Assembly: GCF_900119735.1 (NCBI RefSeq)
Contig: NZ_FPJW01000005.1
Coordinates: 156,067-220,066, forward strand
Direction of reading: 5' to 3'
From: Marinospirillum alkaliphilum DSM 21637
GTDB taxonomy: Bacteria > Pseudomonadota > Gammaproteobacteria > Pseudomonadales > Halomonadaceae
DNA: 64,000 bases
Each line of letters begins with the position of its first letter. Position 1 is the stretch's first letter. The translations under genes and the position numbers were made by a program. Positions 37,008 through 46,434 of this stretch are shown here, one piece after another. A model generated the notes under the pieces. It did no database searches. It was not told where the DNA came from and saw nothing but the letters and a program-made list of their open reading frames with translations.

Positions 37008-38351
37008 TCAGGCAGATGGGGATGACAAGCGTGATATAAAGGTTGTCCGCTTGATCAACACACTGGAATCAGTGGTGAATTGTACCAGCAATGAACGTGG
37101 GGCTGCGGCTGAATCCTCACCACAGATCCGGTAGGCCACCCAATCCCCGCGATTGTCCAGTTGCAACTGCTGCGGGCCATACAAAGACAACTCAGATGGC
37201 TCCAACAACACAACAGCCACTTGCTGCTGTGCCGGATTAAAACTTTCAACCTTGATGTGGTAAAAGTTGCACAACCGGCCATCTGACAGAACACGGAACA
37301 ACTCACCCCGGTCCCGCCTGATCTCAGCCGTCAGTTCTTTCTTGCCGTAAAAACCATAACTGGCCGCTGAAACAGCCACCAGGCAGATCAGCAGGTAACC
37401 CATCAGGCGGGGACGCCAGAAATGATCAGCTTCACCTTGCAATTGCAGCTCCGAAGCAAAACGGATCAGGCCAGTGGGCTGTCCAGTTTTGTGCATCACC
37501 TGATCACAGGCATCAATGCAGGCACCACAGTCAATGCAGGCGGCCTGCATGCCGTTGCGAATATCAATGCCTGTCGGACAGACCTGCACACACAGCGTGC
37601 AATCAATGCAGGCATCAGCCGCAGGGTTTGGATGTTCACTGCTGCGCCGTGGTTCGCCACGAAACCGGTCATAACTGACCTTGCGGGTGGCATCATCCAT
37701 CATCACCCCCTGAAAACGGGAGTAAGGACAAGCATGCAGACAGATCTGCTCACGCACCAGACCGGCATTCAGATAGGTCAACAGAGTCATGCAAAGCAGC
37801 CAGATCAACAGTGCCGGCGTCGCCTGCATGCTGATCAGTTGTGGCAACATTTCACGGATGGGAATGAAATAACCGGTGAAGGTCAGCCCGGTGACAGCAG
37901 CCAGCAACAACCACAACAGGTGTTTGCTGACCCTGCGGAATAAACGTGAACCCTGCAATGGCTGCCCTTCACTTCTGGCACGCTGGGCGGCCCGCCCTTC
38001 AGTCCAGTGTTCAATGCGCAGAAACAGCCAGGTCCAGATACTCTGCGGACAGGCAAAACCACACCAGACCCGTCCCCAGGCCATTGCCAGGGTGAATAGC
38101 AAAGCTGCCCCGGCAATCATCAGCGCCGTCATGATGTGGAAATCCTGCCAGGCAAAGTGGCTGCCGAACAGTATCAGTCGCCGTTGCTCGAAATCGAACA
38201 GCAACCAGGGCAAACCATCCACCTGCACCCACACCATCCCGAAAAAAGCCAGCAACAAAGGCCAGCTGATCAGTCGCCGCAAGTTCTGGAAATGCCCTTC
38301 AGTCAGACGGACGTGGATTTTTGTGGCTCCGCTTTGCGCCTTATTTCTCAT
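37008..38351 (-). CDS. ccoG: Cytochrome oxidase accessory protein CcoG (RdxA/FixG)
   Basis: 447-residue polyferredoxin-like membrane protein that supplies copper reduction for cbb3 oxidase assembly. About five membrane segments, the C-G-x-x-C-P motif GFACPQSIW, and two 4Fe-4S cysteine clusters: CIDCTLCVQVCPTGIDI and CIDCGACIDACDQ. An Ig-like C-terminal domain ends the protein. The ATG at 38351 has CAGGTG before it; the longer open frame to 38465 adds an implausible cysteine-rich lead. The ccoNOPQ genes are not in the window. Confidence 0.9.
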   Translation of the reverse strand: MRNKAQSGATKIHVRLTEGHFQNLRRLISWPLLLAFFGMVWVQVDGLPWLLFDFEQRRLILFGSHFAWQDFHIMTALMIAGAALLFTLAMAWGRVWCGFACPQSIWTWLFLRIEHWTEGRAAQRARSEGQPLQGSRLFRRVSKHLLWLLLAAVTGLTFTGYFIPIREMLPQLISMQATPALLIWLLCMTLLTYLNAGLVREQICLHACPYSRFQGVMMDDATRKVSYDRFRGEPRRSSEHPNPAADACIDCTLCVQVCPTGIDIRNGMQAACIDCGACIDACDQVMHKTGQPTGLIRFASELQLQGEADHFWRPRLMGYLLICLVAVSAASYGFYGKKELTAEIRRDRGELFRVLSDGRLCNFYHIKVESFNPAQQQVAVVLLEPSELSLYGPQQLQLDNRGDWVAYRICGEDSAAAPRSLLVQFTTDSSVLIKRTTFISRLSSPSA

Positions 38352-38463
38352 GCTGAACACCTGTAACAATGAACTTACAGGCAGCTTAGAGACTGGCCCT
38401 CGATAGAGACAGGCACAAAAAAATAAATAACAATAGGCACAGATGAGACCATAAGGCTTAACC

Positions 38464-40017
38464 ATGTCAACTGATCATGCCTATCAGCGTTTACAATACC
38501 TGCTACTGCAAGAACTGGATCAGCAACGCTGGAAGCCGGGGCAACGTCTGCCTTCCATCCGCCAGTTGTGCCAGCAGCACGGCCTGTCAAAGGCCACCGT
38601 ACTCCATGCCCTGCAGCGTCTTGAAGCCAGCGGCAGAATCGAGGCCAGATCACGCTCCGGTTATTTTGTTCGCCAAAACACTCCGGCAGAGCTCACCCCT
38701 CTGCCACTGCGTCAGGCTCAGCCACCCACTCCGGCACCGGTTAATGTCAGCGAACTGCTGGCCGATATCATGCAGCGGGGAGCAGCCTTTGACCTGCTGC
38801 CCCGTGAACTTCAACAGCAACAATCAATCCCCGGCATCCAGATCCTGAATCGTTCCATTGGTCGCGCACTGCGCCAGCAACAGGGTGTGACTCACCTGCA
38901 CTATGATGAACCCGCCGGTTACTGGCCACTGCGCCAGCAACTGGCACTGAGGTATCAGAATGACGGATGTGCACTGACCGCCGAAGACCTCTGCATCACC
39001 TCCGGCTGCCAGCATGCCTTGTTTCTGGCCCTGAAAGCCTGTTGCAACAAGGGTGATCTGGTGGCGGTGGAGTCACCCGGCTTTTATGGTGTGCTGCAGC
39101 TGCTGGAACAGCTGGAGCTGCGCGTACTGGAAATTCCGGCTTCACCCGTCACTGGCATGGATCTGGAGTGGTTGGAAAAAGCAGCCAGGCAATGGCCAAT
39201 TCGTGCCTGTGTGGTGACACCTGCTTTTGCCACCCCGACCGGTTCGCTGATGCCGGTTGAACAGCAGAAAAAACTGCTGCAACTGGCAGAACAGATGGAT
39301 TTCACACTGATAGAGGATGACATCTACCGGGAGCTGGGGTTTTACAGCCGACCTTCCCCACTGAAAGCACTGGATCAGCAGGGTCGAGTCATTCTCTGTG
39401 GTTCCTTCTCAAAAACCCTGTCCAGAGACCTGCGACTGGGCTGGATTCATGCCGGGCGCTGGCAATCCCAGGTGGTTCGGCTCAAACTGGTGACACAACT
39501 GGCCAGCAGCCGTTTTGTTCAGCAAGGCCTGGCGGCTTATCTGGAAGATGGCCACTATGACCGACACCTGCGCCAACGCTGCATTACTCTGCAACAGCAA
39601 AGCGAACAACTGATGCAGGAGCTGGAAACACTATGGCCACAAGGCCTTCATTTCAGTAGGCCACAGGGTGGCTTATGCCTCTGGGCAGAATGGCAGCAAC
39701 CACTGGATAGCTTGCAGCTCTATCACCAGGCCTTGCAAGCAAGCTTGGTGATTACACCGGGACCACTGTTTTCTGCCAGCGGCCAATTTGGGCAGGCACT
39801 GCGCCTGAGCTTCACTCAACCCTGCACCGGCAAGCGTTATCAGGCATTGCAAGACCTCAGGAAACTGATCAATGAATTATCTGGCACACCTGCATCTGGG
39901 CGGTTCGCGTCCACAACAACTGCTCGGCAGTCTGTACGGGGATTTTGTGAAGGGTCCGCTGAAAGGAGATTATCCGGCGGAGCTGGAAGCAGCCATCCAA
40001 CTGCACCGCAGGATTGA
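38464..40017 (+). CDS. MocR/PdxR-type GntR regulator with aminotransferase domain
   Basis: 517 residues as read. Residues 1-75 are a GntR winged helix (RLPSIRQLCQQHGLSKATVL), the rest an aminotransferase-like fold with the PLP lysine in GSFSKTLSRDLRLGWIHAG and DDIYRELGF. MocR proteins usually end about 470 residues in, just after the helix ALQDLRKLI. Here translation runs on for 48 more residues, out of frame through the first 146 bases of acpH, into a Ser/Thr/Arg-rich tail. The natural stop has probably been lost. Target genes are unknown. Confidence 0.85.
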   Translation: MSTDHAYQRLQYLLLQELDQQRWKPGQRLPSIRQLCQQHGLSKATVLHALQRLEASGRIEARSRSGYFVRQNTPAELTPLPLRQAQPPTPAPVNVSELLADIMQRGAAFDLLPRELQQQQSIPGIQILNRSIGRALRQQQGVTHLHYDEPAGYWPLRQQLALRYQNDGCALTAEDLCITSGCQHALFLALKACCNKGDLVAVESPGFYGVLQLLEQLELRVLEIPASPVTGMDLEWLEKAARQWPIRACVVTPAFATPTGSLMPVEQQKKLLQLAEQMDFTLIEDDIYRELGFYSRPSPLKALDQQGRVILCGSFSKTLSRDLRLGWIHAGRWQSQVVRLKLVTQLASSRFVQQGLAAYLEDGHYDRHLRQRCITLQQQSEQLMQELETLWPQGLHFSRPQGGLCLWAEWQQPLDSLQLYHQALQASLVITPGPLFSASGQFGQALRLSFTQPCTGKRYQALQDLRKLINELSGTPASGRFASTTTARQSVRGFCEGSAERRLSGGAGSSHPTAPQD

Positions 40018-40444
40018 TGCCTGGACGGATCAACACCCTCAACCCGGCAAGGCACGCGGTCGCTTTCAGCCGGAGCTGCGCCGTTATTCAGGCATCGTGC
40101 TGGATGTGTTTTTTGATCACTGCCTGGCGGCGCACTGGCAGGATTATGCCGACGAGCCTCTGATGCAGTTCACGCAACGGGTTTATCAGGTGTTGCAGGA
40201 TCAGGCAGACCTGCCGGGGCGGTTGCAGCAGATGGCCCCTTATCTGATTGAAGATGACTGGCTGGGCAGTTACCGGGAGTTTGCCGTACTGCGCCAGGTG
40301 TTGCATGGCATGTCCCGGCGGATGCGCTGTCCGCAACTGGAGGCCGTTTTCTGGCCCCAGTTACAACAGCATTATGGTGAACTGCTGCAGGACTTTCGGA
40401 CCTTTTACCCGCAGTTGCAGCAGTTTGTCCGGCAGCAAATTTGA
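39872..40444 (+). CDS. acpH: Acyl carrier protein phosphodiesterase
   Basis: 190-residue HD-like phosphodiesterase that removes 4'-phosphopantetheine from acyl carrier protein. MNYLAHLHLGG, GDFVKG, HRRIDAWTDQHP and FFDHCLAAHW carry the conserved histidines and aspartates of the AcpH family. The ATG has AGGAAA seven bases before it. The start lies inside the extended MocR frame, and the gene converges with the PPK2 gene with no gap. Confidence 0.92.
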   Translation: MNYLAHLHLGGSRPQQLLGSLYGDFVKGPLKGDYPAELEAAIQLHRRIDAWTDQHPQPGKARGRFQPELRRYSGIVLDVFFDHCLAAHWQDYADEPLMQFTQRVYQVLQDQADLPGRLQQMAPYLIEDDWLGSYREFAVLRQVLHGMSRRMRCPQLEAVFWPQLQQHYGELLQDFRTFYPQLQQFVRQQI

Positions 40445-41923
40445 TTACAGCACTTTTTCCAGACGTTCACACAGGAGTTGCAGTGCTCGCACCCGGGCAT
40501 AACGCTTGTCATTGCCCTCAATGATGTCCCAGGGGGCATGCCGGGTGCTGGTGCGCTCCACCATGTCTGCAATGGCCATGGCATAGTCATCCCAGCGCTC
40601 ACGGTTGCGGTAATCCTCATCGGTGATCTTGTGTTGCTTGTAGCTGATCTGCTCCCTGGCCTTGAAACGGGCCAGCTGTTCATCCTTGTCGATGTGCAGC
40701 CAGTATTTCATCAACACAATGCCATGCTCGGTGAGCTCTTCCTCAAACTCATTGATTTCCTGATAAGCACGAATCCACTCATCCTCGCGGGCATAACCTT
40801 CAATGCGCTCCACCAGCACCCGGCCATACCAGGTCCTGTCAAAGATGGTGAAATGCCCACCCCGCTGCAAATGACGCCAGAAGCGCCAGAGGTAATGACG
40901 GGCTTTTTCTTCATCGGTGGGTGCCGCCACCGGAATGACCCGGTAATGGCGTGCATCCAGGGCATGGATAATCCGGCGAATCATGCCGCCTTTACCGGCC
41001 GCATCCCAACCTTCCAGCGCCATCACGGTGCTGATTTTGTTCTTGTGGGCCTTGCGGGCCAGTTCACTCAGGTGGGCCTGATAATGAGTCAGTTGCTCCA
41101 GGTATTCTTTTTTCCCCAGGGACTTTTCCAGATCAACAAAGTCCAGCAGGGTGGTTTTGTCGACTGCCTTGCTGCTCCAGTCCATTCCCGGTGATACCAG
41201 TACCCTGGGGTCTGTGTCCATGCGCTTGCGGATCATGTCACGCAACAGGCGCCCGACGGTCAGGCTGCGGTAGTTGGCGTCATAACCTTCAACAATGATC
41301 CAGGGAGCCTGGCCGGTACTGGTCTGGGTCAGGGTGATTTCAGCCACTTCTCGGAAGCTGTCATAGACCTTGATGTTATCAATGTTTTTCTGCGTGACTC
41401 GCCAGGCTGTTTTGGGATCGGCTGCCAGGGATTTAATGCGCTCTTTGTAGTGTTTTTTGCCCAGATGCAGCCACAACTTGATCAGCAGCACACCATCATC
41501 CACCAGCATTTTTTCGAGGATATTGATGCGAGATAAATAGGCTTCCAGATCGTGGTCAGCAATCTTGCCTTCCACCTTTTGAGTAATGGGGTCGCTGTAC
41601 CAGGAACTGAAATGGATACCAATCTTGCCTTTGGGTGGCAGTGCCCGCCAGTAGCGCCAGAAGTGTGGACGCTCTTTTTCTTCATCAGTGGGTGCATCAA
41701 AAGCGGTGGTTTCCAAGTGGCGAGGGTCCATCCATTCATGCAACTGGTTGACCATTTCACCCTTGCCAGCCCCATCCACGCCAGAAATCAGCACCAGTAC
41801 CGGGAAATTGCACCCCAGCAGCTCCTGCTGAATCTGCAGTAACTCAGCACGCAAGTCTGGCAACTCTTTCTTGTAAATGTCTTTATCGAGTGTTCTGCCC
41901 AGTTCTGCTGCTTCAAACATCAT
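40445..41923 (-). CDS. pap: Polyphosphate:AMP phosphotransferase (two-domain PPK2)
   Basis: 492 residues with two PPK2 domains in tandem: the first near 45-240 with GVDGAGKGEMVNQL and DAPTDEEKERP, the second near 280-480 with GWDAAGKGGMIRRI and AAPTDEEKARHY. Both Walker A loops are intact. Two-domain PPK2 enzymes (class II) phosphorylate AMP to ADP with polyphosphate. Monocistronic, reading toward acpH. Confidence 0.92.
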   Translation of the reverse strand: MMFEAAELGRTLDKDIYKKELPDLRAELLQIQQELLGCNFPVLVLISGVDGAGKGEMVNQLHEWMDPRHLETTAFDAPTDEEKERPHFWRYWRALPPKGKIGIHFSSWYSDPITQKVEGKIADHDLEAYLSRINILEKMLVDDGVLLIKLWLHLGKKHYKERIKSLAADPKTAWRVTQKNIDNIKVYDSFREVAEITLTQTSTGQAPWIIVEGYDANYRSLTVGRLLRDMIRKRMDTDPRVLVSPGMDWSSKAVDKTTLLDFVDLEKSLGKKEYLEQLTHYQAHLSELARKAHKNKISTVMALEGWDAAGKGGMIRRIIHALDARHYRVIPVAAPTDEEKARHYLWRFWRHLQRGGHFTIFDRTWYGRVLVERIEGYAREDEWIRAYQEINEFEEELTEHGIVLMKYWLHIDKDEQLARFKAREQISYKQHKITDEDYRNRERWDDYAMAIADMVERTSTRHAPWDIIEGNDKRYARVRALQLLCERLEKVL

Positions 41924-42033
41924 TCTTCTCCCTGCTGTTTTTCACTCAAGACTAACAGGAAAAGGACAAAAAAAAACAGCCCGCAAGAGACTGTTTCAAT
42001 AAAGCCTGTCGAAAATCAAAGGTTATTCAGGCA

Positions 42034-42582
42034 TCAACTGACCAGATGCAAATGCAGCAGGTCCACTCCTTCTTGTGCTGGACCACCCAGCAACTGCTCA
42101 GGATAAGCGTTTAATGTACCGAGTGTACCCACCACCCGCTCCTTGCCTTCACCCCAGCTTTCAATTTCAAAGCCGAACCGCCGCCAGAAGTTACGACGCG
42201 CCGCCAGAGGCTCAAAAGTCACGGATTGAGGTGCCTTCAGGCGACCGGATAAAACGGCGTATTCAGGTAATACATTGCCCAGCGTTTCCAGCAGGGTATT
42301 AACCAGAAAGGTTGAAACACCCTGCCCGGAAAAAGGATTGGGAGTCTGGCTATCCAGTAATGGCTGAGTACCGGTCAGATCTTCTATACGTATCTGCTCA
42401 TCGCCACTCAAACGGGTGCTTAAACGAGCACGGTGCACCTGACCCTCCACCTTGGCCGCAAATACCAGATGCAGTTGATCTCTGACAATTTCGGTATAAA
42501 GCCCGGCACTGCCGGTGGGAACAGCAACTGGCTGGCGAATGCCTTCCAGCAATTGCAGCATGCGCAGATAATTATCTTTCAA
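42034..42582 (-). CDS. Hypothetical protein, GNAT-like C-terminal features
   Basis: 182 residues. The N-terminal two thirds carry no motif I can place. Near the end, GQGVSTFLVNTLLETLGN and the later RRNFWRRFGFEIESWG resemble the acetyl-CoA loop and terminal strand of GNAT acetyltransferases, but the order is not complete, so I do not assert an activity. Not in an operon with either neighbour. Confidence 0.6.
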   Translation of the reverse strand: MKDNYLRMLQLLEGIRQPVAVPTGSAGLYTEIVRDQLHLVFAAKVEGQVHRARLSTRLSGDEQIRIEDLTGTQPLLDSQTPNPFSGQGVSTFLVNTLLETLGNVLPEYAVLSGRLKAPQSVTFEPLAARRNFWRRFGFEIESWGEGKERVVGTLGTLNAYPEQLLGGPAQEGVDLLHLHLVS

Positions 42583-42659
42583 GGAAGCGGCCTCCCTGCT
42601 GTGGTTAATGGGCAGAAGTTACTCCATCAGGCCATCGCTTACTGTAATAAATGTTGGCG

Positions 42660-43949
42660 CTATGTAAAAAAACCATAAAGTTGCAATGCCATGAACTGCA
42701 CCAGCAGCAGCAACAACACATAACCTGCATTCCAGCGGGTGAAGGCATAAGAGGGCAAACCATATCGCCCTTGCATGGCCAGATGAGTACCTGACAAGGG
42801 TGACAGGGTAACCCCCAGCGCCCAGGTCATTAAAAATACCAGGGCCAGAAGGTTGGGATCACTCACCCAGGGCGCAAACAAGCCACCGGCAATGGCAATA
42901 CTGATGACCGGATGCACACCCAGCCCGGAAACCCCCACCAGCACCAGTAACAACAACCAGGCTTGCCAGGGACCAAAATGCGCCAGCTGCAGCGAAAAGT
43001 CAGCAGCCTGAAGTGCTGATCCCACTCCGGCAGCCAGCACCCCGGCTGCCAGAAACAGCAGCGTTTCACCAGACATGGTCGGCAAGGTGTGTTCAATGTG
43101 CTGCTGTAAACGCAGCCAACCCTTACGCCGATAACGCCAGGCAAGTAACACCAGGGTGAATACCAGAGATAACAGCGAGACCAGCGTTAAAACCGGTACT
43201 GCCTCCCAGAGGCTGTGAGCTGTCAGTACACTGATCGCCAGTAACAGTGGTAACAGCAGGGCTTTCCAGTGCATCGGGTAGGCCGGTGTCTGTGCGGCTT
43301 CAGGCTGCTGCAATAACCACCAGCCCGCCAGCAGCAGACCTACAGCAGCCAATGCCAGGCCCACAGGCATCAAGGTCCAGAGACTGGCTCCGGGCGCGCT
43401 GATCAACACCACCCCCATGGCTGCAAAAAAGGGTGACCAGTGGGCAGCCAAAGTAAAACCACGGGAAATCACCAACGCCTGCAAGGGTGTCAGTTGCTGG
43501 CGAGCGGACAGACGATCAGCCATGATGATCATCGCCGAGAAGTTAATCACCGCACCAAAAGCATGCACACCCAGCAGGGTTTTCCACAGCGCCTTACGTC
43601 CCACCGGCAAGGCTTCTTTTGCCGCCAGATCAGTCACTGCCACCAGGCGCAGAAAACTGACCGACACCAGCATGCTCAACAGCCCCTGATTAGCCTCCAG
43701 AGCCTGCCACCACCAACGCACACCGGTGGCATGCCACTGCCCCCAGAGCAAACCCGCCAGCCCGATCAGCAACATCACCAGCACCTGAATCTTTTGCAGC
43801 CGCGTCAGACGCCAGAACAAACGTGTTGCTGCCAGCCAGGCAAAACAACCGGCAAGTGCGGCCAGGGCCGTCAAACCAAAACTGGCTGTCAGCGCCAGGA
43901 TGACCATCAACAGCAGGCTGTAACCCGTCAGCCGATCAGCAGGTTTCAT
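42660..43949 (-). CDS. Polytopic membrane protein of unknown function (ion-transporter-like)
   Basis: 429 residues, about twelve hydrophobic segments. The paired segments around SRGFTLAAHWSPFFAAMGVV and GVSGLGVHPVISIAIAGGLF followed by WALGVTLSPLSGTHLAMQGR repeat the same G/P-rich re-entrant look, as in ArsB/NhaD/DctM-type transporters. I do not recognise the family with certainty. It overlaps the MFS gene by four bases, so the two are co-translated. Confidence 0.6.
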   Translation of the reverse strand: MKPADRLTGYSLLLMVILALTASFGLTALAALAGCFAWLAATRLFWRLTRLQKIQVLVMLLIGLAGLLWGQWHATGVRWWWQALEANQGLLSMLVSVSFLRLVAVTDLAAKEALPVGRKALWKTLLGVHAFGAVINFSAMIIMADRLSARQQLTPLQALVISRGFTLAAHWSPFFAAMGVVLISAPGASLWTLMPVGLALAAVGLLLAGWWLLQQPEAAQTPAYPMHWKALLLPLLLAISVLTAHSLWEAVPVLTLVSLLSLVFTLVLLAWRYRRKGWLRLQQHIEHTLPTMSGETLLFLAAGVLAAGVGSALQAADFSLQLAHFGPWQAWLLLLVLVGVSGLGVHPVISIAIAGGLFAPWVSDPNLLALVFLMTWALGVTLSPLSGTHLAMQGRYGLPSYAFTRWNAGYVLLLLLVQFMALQLYGFFT

Positions 43950-45127
43950 GACTGGCCATCACCTGCCGAGGATGCCCTTGCAGGTGGACGCCACAACAGC
44001 AGCACACTTAACACCAGCGCCAACAAAGCAGCCACCTGAAATGCACCGGTTAATCCAACACGCAGCTCCACCGGTGCCACCAGCAGGGGAGAAAGAAACT
44101 GTCCGGTGAAAAACACCGAAGCAAAACCACCCATCACCCGACCCCGAAATGCTTCCGGTGCCAGTTGCAATAACCAGTGATTACCAGCCGGAAACGTCAT
44201 GCCCGCACCAAAACCACTGACCATCACTGCCAAGAGCATCAGGCTGTACCAGGGCACCAGTGACGCCAACAGGTAACCTGTCGCAAATAACAAAAATGCC
44301 AGGGCATAAATACGGGCATGAGAAAGGTGATTCTTGAAGCCACCAAACAGGTAACCGGCCAGAGCCCCGGCCAGGGTGCTGGATGAAATCACCCAGGCGG
44401 TCTGCAGGCTACTGGCATCAAATCGTTGCACCAATAAAAAAGGCATTTGTGCCGGCAGCATGTAAAACAGGCTCATGGCCGCAAAACCCAGGGCATAAAC
44501 CGGCAACACCTGCCGCCAGGGAAAAGCGGGAGGATTCATTGAGTCAGTCAAAGGGTCAGACAAGGTCTTGCGCGCCGGTTCACGCAAATAGAGCCAGGCC
44601 AGCAACCACACCAGCAGCCCAGCCAGATAAACCATAAAAGCTGCTCGCCAGCTGATCAGTGCCAGGCCACCGCCCAGATTGATGTAAATCACGCCACCCA
44701 GCGCCATGAAGCTGCCTTGCAAGCCCATAAAACGTTGCCGTGCCTGACCGGTGAAATAATCACCGATCAGCGTAGTGGCAATCCCCATGATGCCAGCCAC
44801 ACCAATACCCAGCAGTGCACGAGTCAGCAACATCCAGCCCAGCGTATCCACCAGACCACCGGCAGCACCGGCCAGGGCATAAATCAGCAGGCAGGTTTTT
44901 AATACCGGCAAACGCCCGTAACGATCCGCCAGCCAACCCATCAAAGGAGAGAAGAGTGCAATGAACAGGGCTGGCAGCGTGATGATGAGTTTGACCCAGA
45001 CATCCGGCCAGTCCGAAAAGTGACGACCGATATCGGGTAACACAGGAGTGATCAAGGCACCAGCCATCACCGTCATGCTGCTGGCTGATAACAGTACCAC
45101 CTTGATCTGTATTGAAGTGCCGGACAC
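43946..45127 (-). CDS. Major facilitator superfamily transporter
   Basis: 393 residues with twelve membrane segments. The MFS motif between segments 2 and 3 is GWLADRYGRLPVLK, and the family's second motif region is recognisable in segment 5. Sequence suggests a drug/H+ antiporter (DHA1) of the EmrD/Bcr kind, but the substrate is unknown. It occupies the place after plsX where fabH or fabD stands in many relatives. Confidence 0.85.
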   Translation of the reverse strand: MSGTSIQIKVVLLSASSMTVMAGALITPVLPDIGRHFSDWPDVWVKLIITLPALFIALFSPLMGWLADRYGRLPVLKTCLLIYALAGAAGGLVDTLGWMLLTRALLGIGVAGIMGIATTLIGDYFTGQARQRFMGLQGSFMALGGVIYINLGGGLALISWRAAFMVYLAGLLVWLLAWLYLREPARKTLSDPLTDSMNPPAFPWRQVLPVYALGFAAMSLFYMLPAQMPFLLVQRFDASSLQTAWVISSSTLAGALAGYLFGGFKNHLSHARIYALAFLLFATGYLLASLVPWYSLMLLAVMVSGFGAGMTFPAGNHWLLQLAPEAFRGRVMGGFASVFFTGQFLSPLLVAPVELRVGLTGAFQVAALLALVLSVLLLWRPPARASSAGDGQS

Positions 45128-45165
45128 AATGCGGCTCCATTGAAAGGCTCTGGTTCAGCAGCCTC

Positions 45166-46191
45166 TTAGCCTGATGGCAGCTCCTGCTGCTGCAATTGCC
45201 TGAGCAGGTGAGCAGACAAACCCTGACGGGCTTCAGTGGCAGCACGCATGATGGCAAAGGAAAAGCCTGCTGCATCCGCATTGCCATGACTTTTCACCAG
45301 GCAGCCCCGTAACCCGAGAAAACTGCCGCCATTATAACGCACCGGGTCCATCTGCTGTTTTAACTGCTTCAGCACCGGGCGAGCCATCAAGCCCACCAGG
45401 CGACTGTAAATGCTTTTTTCAAACAACCCCTGAATCTGGCCGGATAAAAAACGCGCCAGGCCTTCACTGGTTTTCAGGGCAATGTTGCCAACAAATCCGT
45501 CACACACCACCAGATCCAGATCACCGGCAAAAATCTCGTCGCCTTCCACATAACCGGCATAGTTCACTGCCGGATGTTCATCGATCAGGTGTGCAGCCAG
45601 TTTGACCAGGGTATTACCCTTGATCGCTTCATGCCCCACATTCAGCAAACCCACTCTGGGGCTGGCCTGACCTTCCACCACCCGGATCATTTCCGAGCCC
45701 ATCAGGGCAAACTGCAACAGGTGTTCAGCGTTGCATTCAACATTGGCACCCAGATCCATCAGGTAACTGCGTCCCTTGCGGGTAGGGATGGCAGTACAAA
45801 TTGCAGGGCGCTCAATGCCCGGCAACATGCCTAAATAGTGGCGACCAATCAGCATCAAGGCACCGGTATTACCCCCGCTGACACCTGCCTGACACTGGCC
45901 ATCAGCAACCAGTTGCACAGTGCGATGCATGGAGGAATGTTTGCGATTGCGTAATGCTGAAGCCGGTGACTCATCCATACCAATCACCTCGTCACTGCCC
46001 AGCAAGGCAATACGAGAGGCAAAAACACTGCTGAGATGATGCTGGGAAAGAAGGGTTTGAAGCAGGGATTTGTCGCCAACCAGAGTGACGGTCAGGAGAG
46101 GGTCCTGCGTCAGGGCCAGAAGGGTTCCAGCCACATTAGTGCGGGGACCGGAGTCCCCGCCCATGGCGTCAATGGCCAGGTTGATCTGCAC
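45166..46191 (-). CDS. plsX: Phosphate acyltransferase PlsX
   Basis: 341 residues. Converts acyl-ACP to acyl-phosphate for phospholipid synthesis. Family marks: N-terminal LAIDAMGGDSGPRTNV, GVSGGNTGALMLIGRHYLG, and the NVGHEAIKGN and CDGFVGNIALKTSEG segments. Gene order yceD-rpmF-plsX is standard; the next gene here is an MFS transporter and not fabH/fabD. Confidence 0.95.
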   Translation of the reverse strand: MQINLAIDAMGGDSGPRTNVAGTLLALTQDPLLTVTLVGDKSLLQTLLSQHHLSSVFASRIALLGSDEVIGMDESPASALRNRKHSSMHRTVQLVADGQCQAGVSGGNTGALMLIGRHYLGMLPGIERPAICTAIPTRKGRSYLMDLGANVECNAEHLLQFALMGSEMIRVVEGQASPRVGLLNVGHEAIKGNTLVKLAAHLIDEHPAVNYAGYVEGDEIFAGDLDLVVCDGFVGNIALKTSEGLARFLSGQIQGLFEKSIYSRLVGLMARPVLKQLKQQMDPVRYNGGSFLGLRGCLVKSHGNADAAGFSFAIMRAATEARQGLSAHLLRQLQQQELPSG

Positions 46192-46216
46192 AGTGATACC
46201 CGGTGCAGATCAGCTG

Positions 46217-46396
46217 TTATTCTTCGCCTTTGTCGATCACTTTGCGGCCACGGTAAAAACCTTCCGCGGTCACGTGGTGACGACGATGCACTTCACCAGT
46301 GGTGGCATCAACGGACAGTGCCGGCGCGCTCAGGGCATCGTGGGAACGACGCATGTCACGCTTGGAGCGGGTTTTACGATTCTGTTGAACAGCCAT
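46217..46396 (-). CDS. rpmF: 50S ribosomal protein L32
   Basis: 59 residues: [20 protein letters not shown], then a central [18 protein letters not shown] and the end [10 protein letters not shown]. It matches the cysteine-free gammaproteobacterial L32. GGGAG stands before the ATG. It lies between yceD and plsX in the conserved order. Confidence 0.95.
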   Translation of the reverse strand: MAVQQNRKTRSKRDMRRSHDALSAPALSVDATTGEVHRRHHVTAEGFYRGRKVIDKGEE

Positions 46397-46434
46397 GATT
46401 TACTCCCAGGTTTACAAAGCCAAACTTAAAACAT

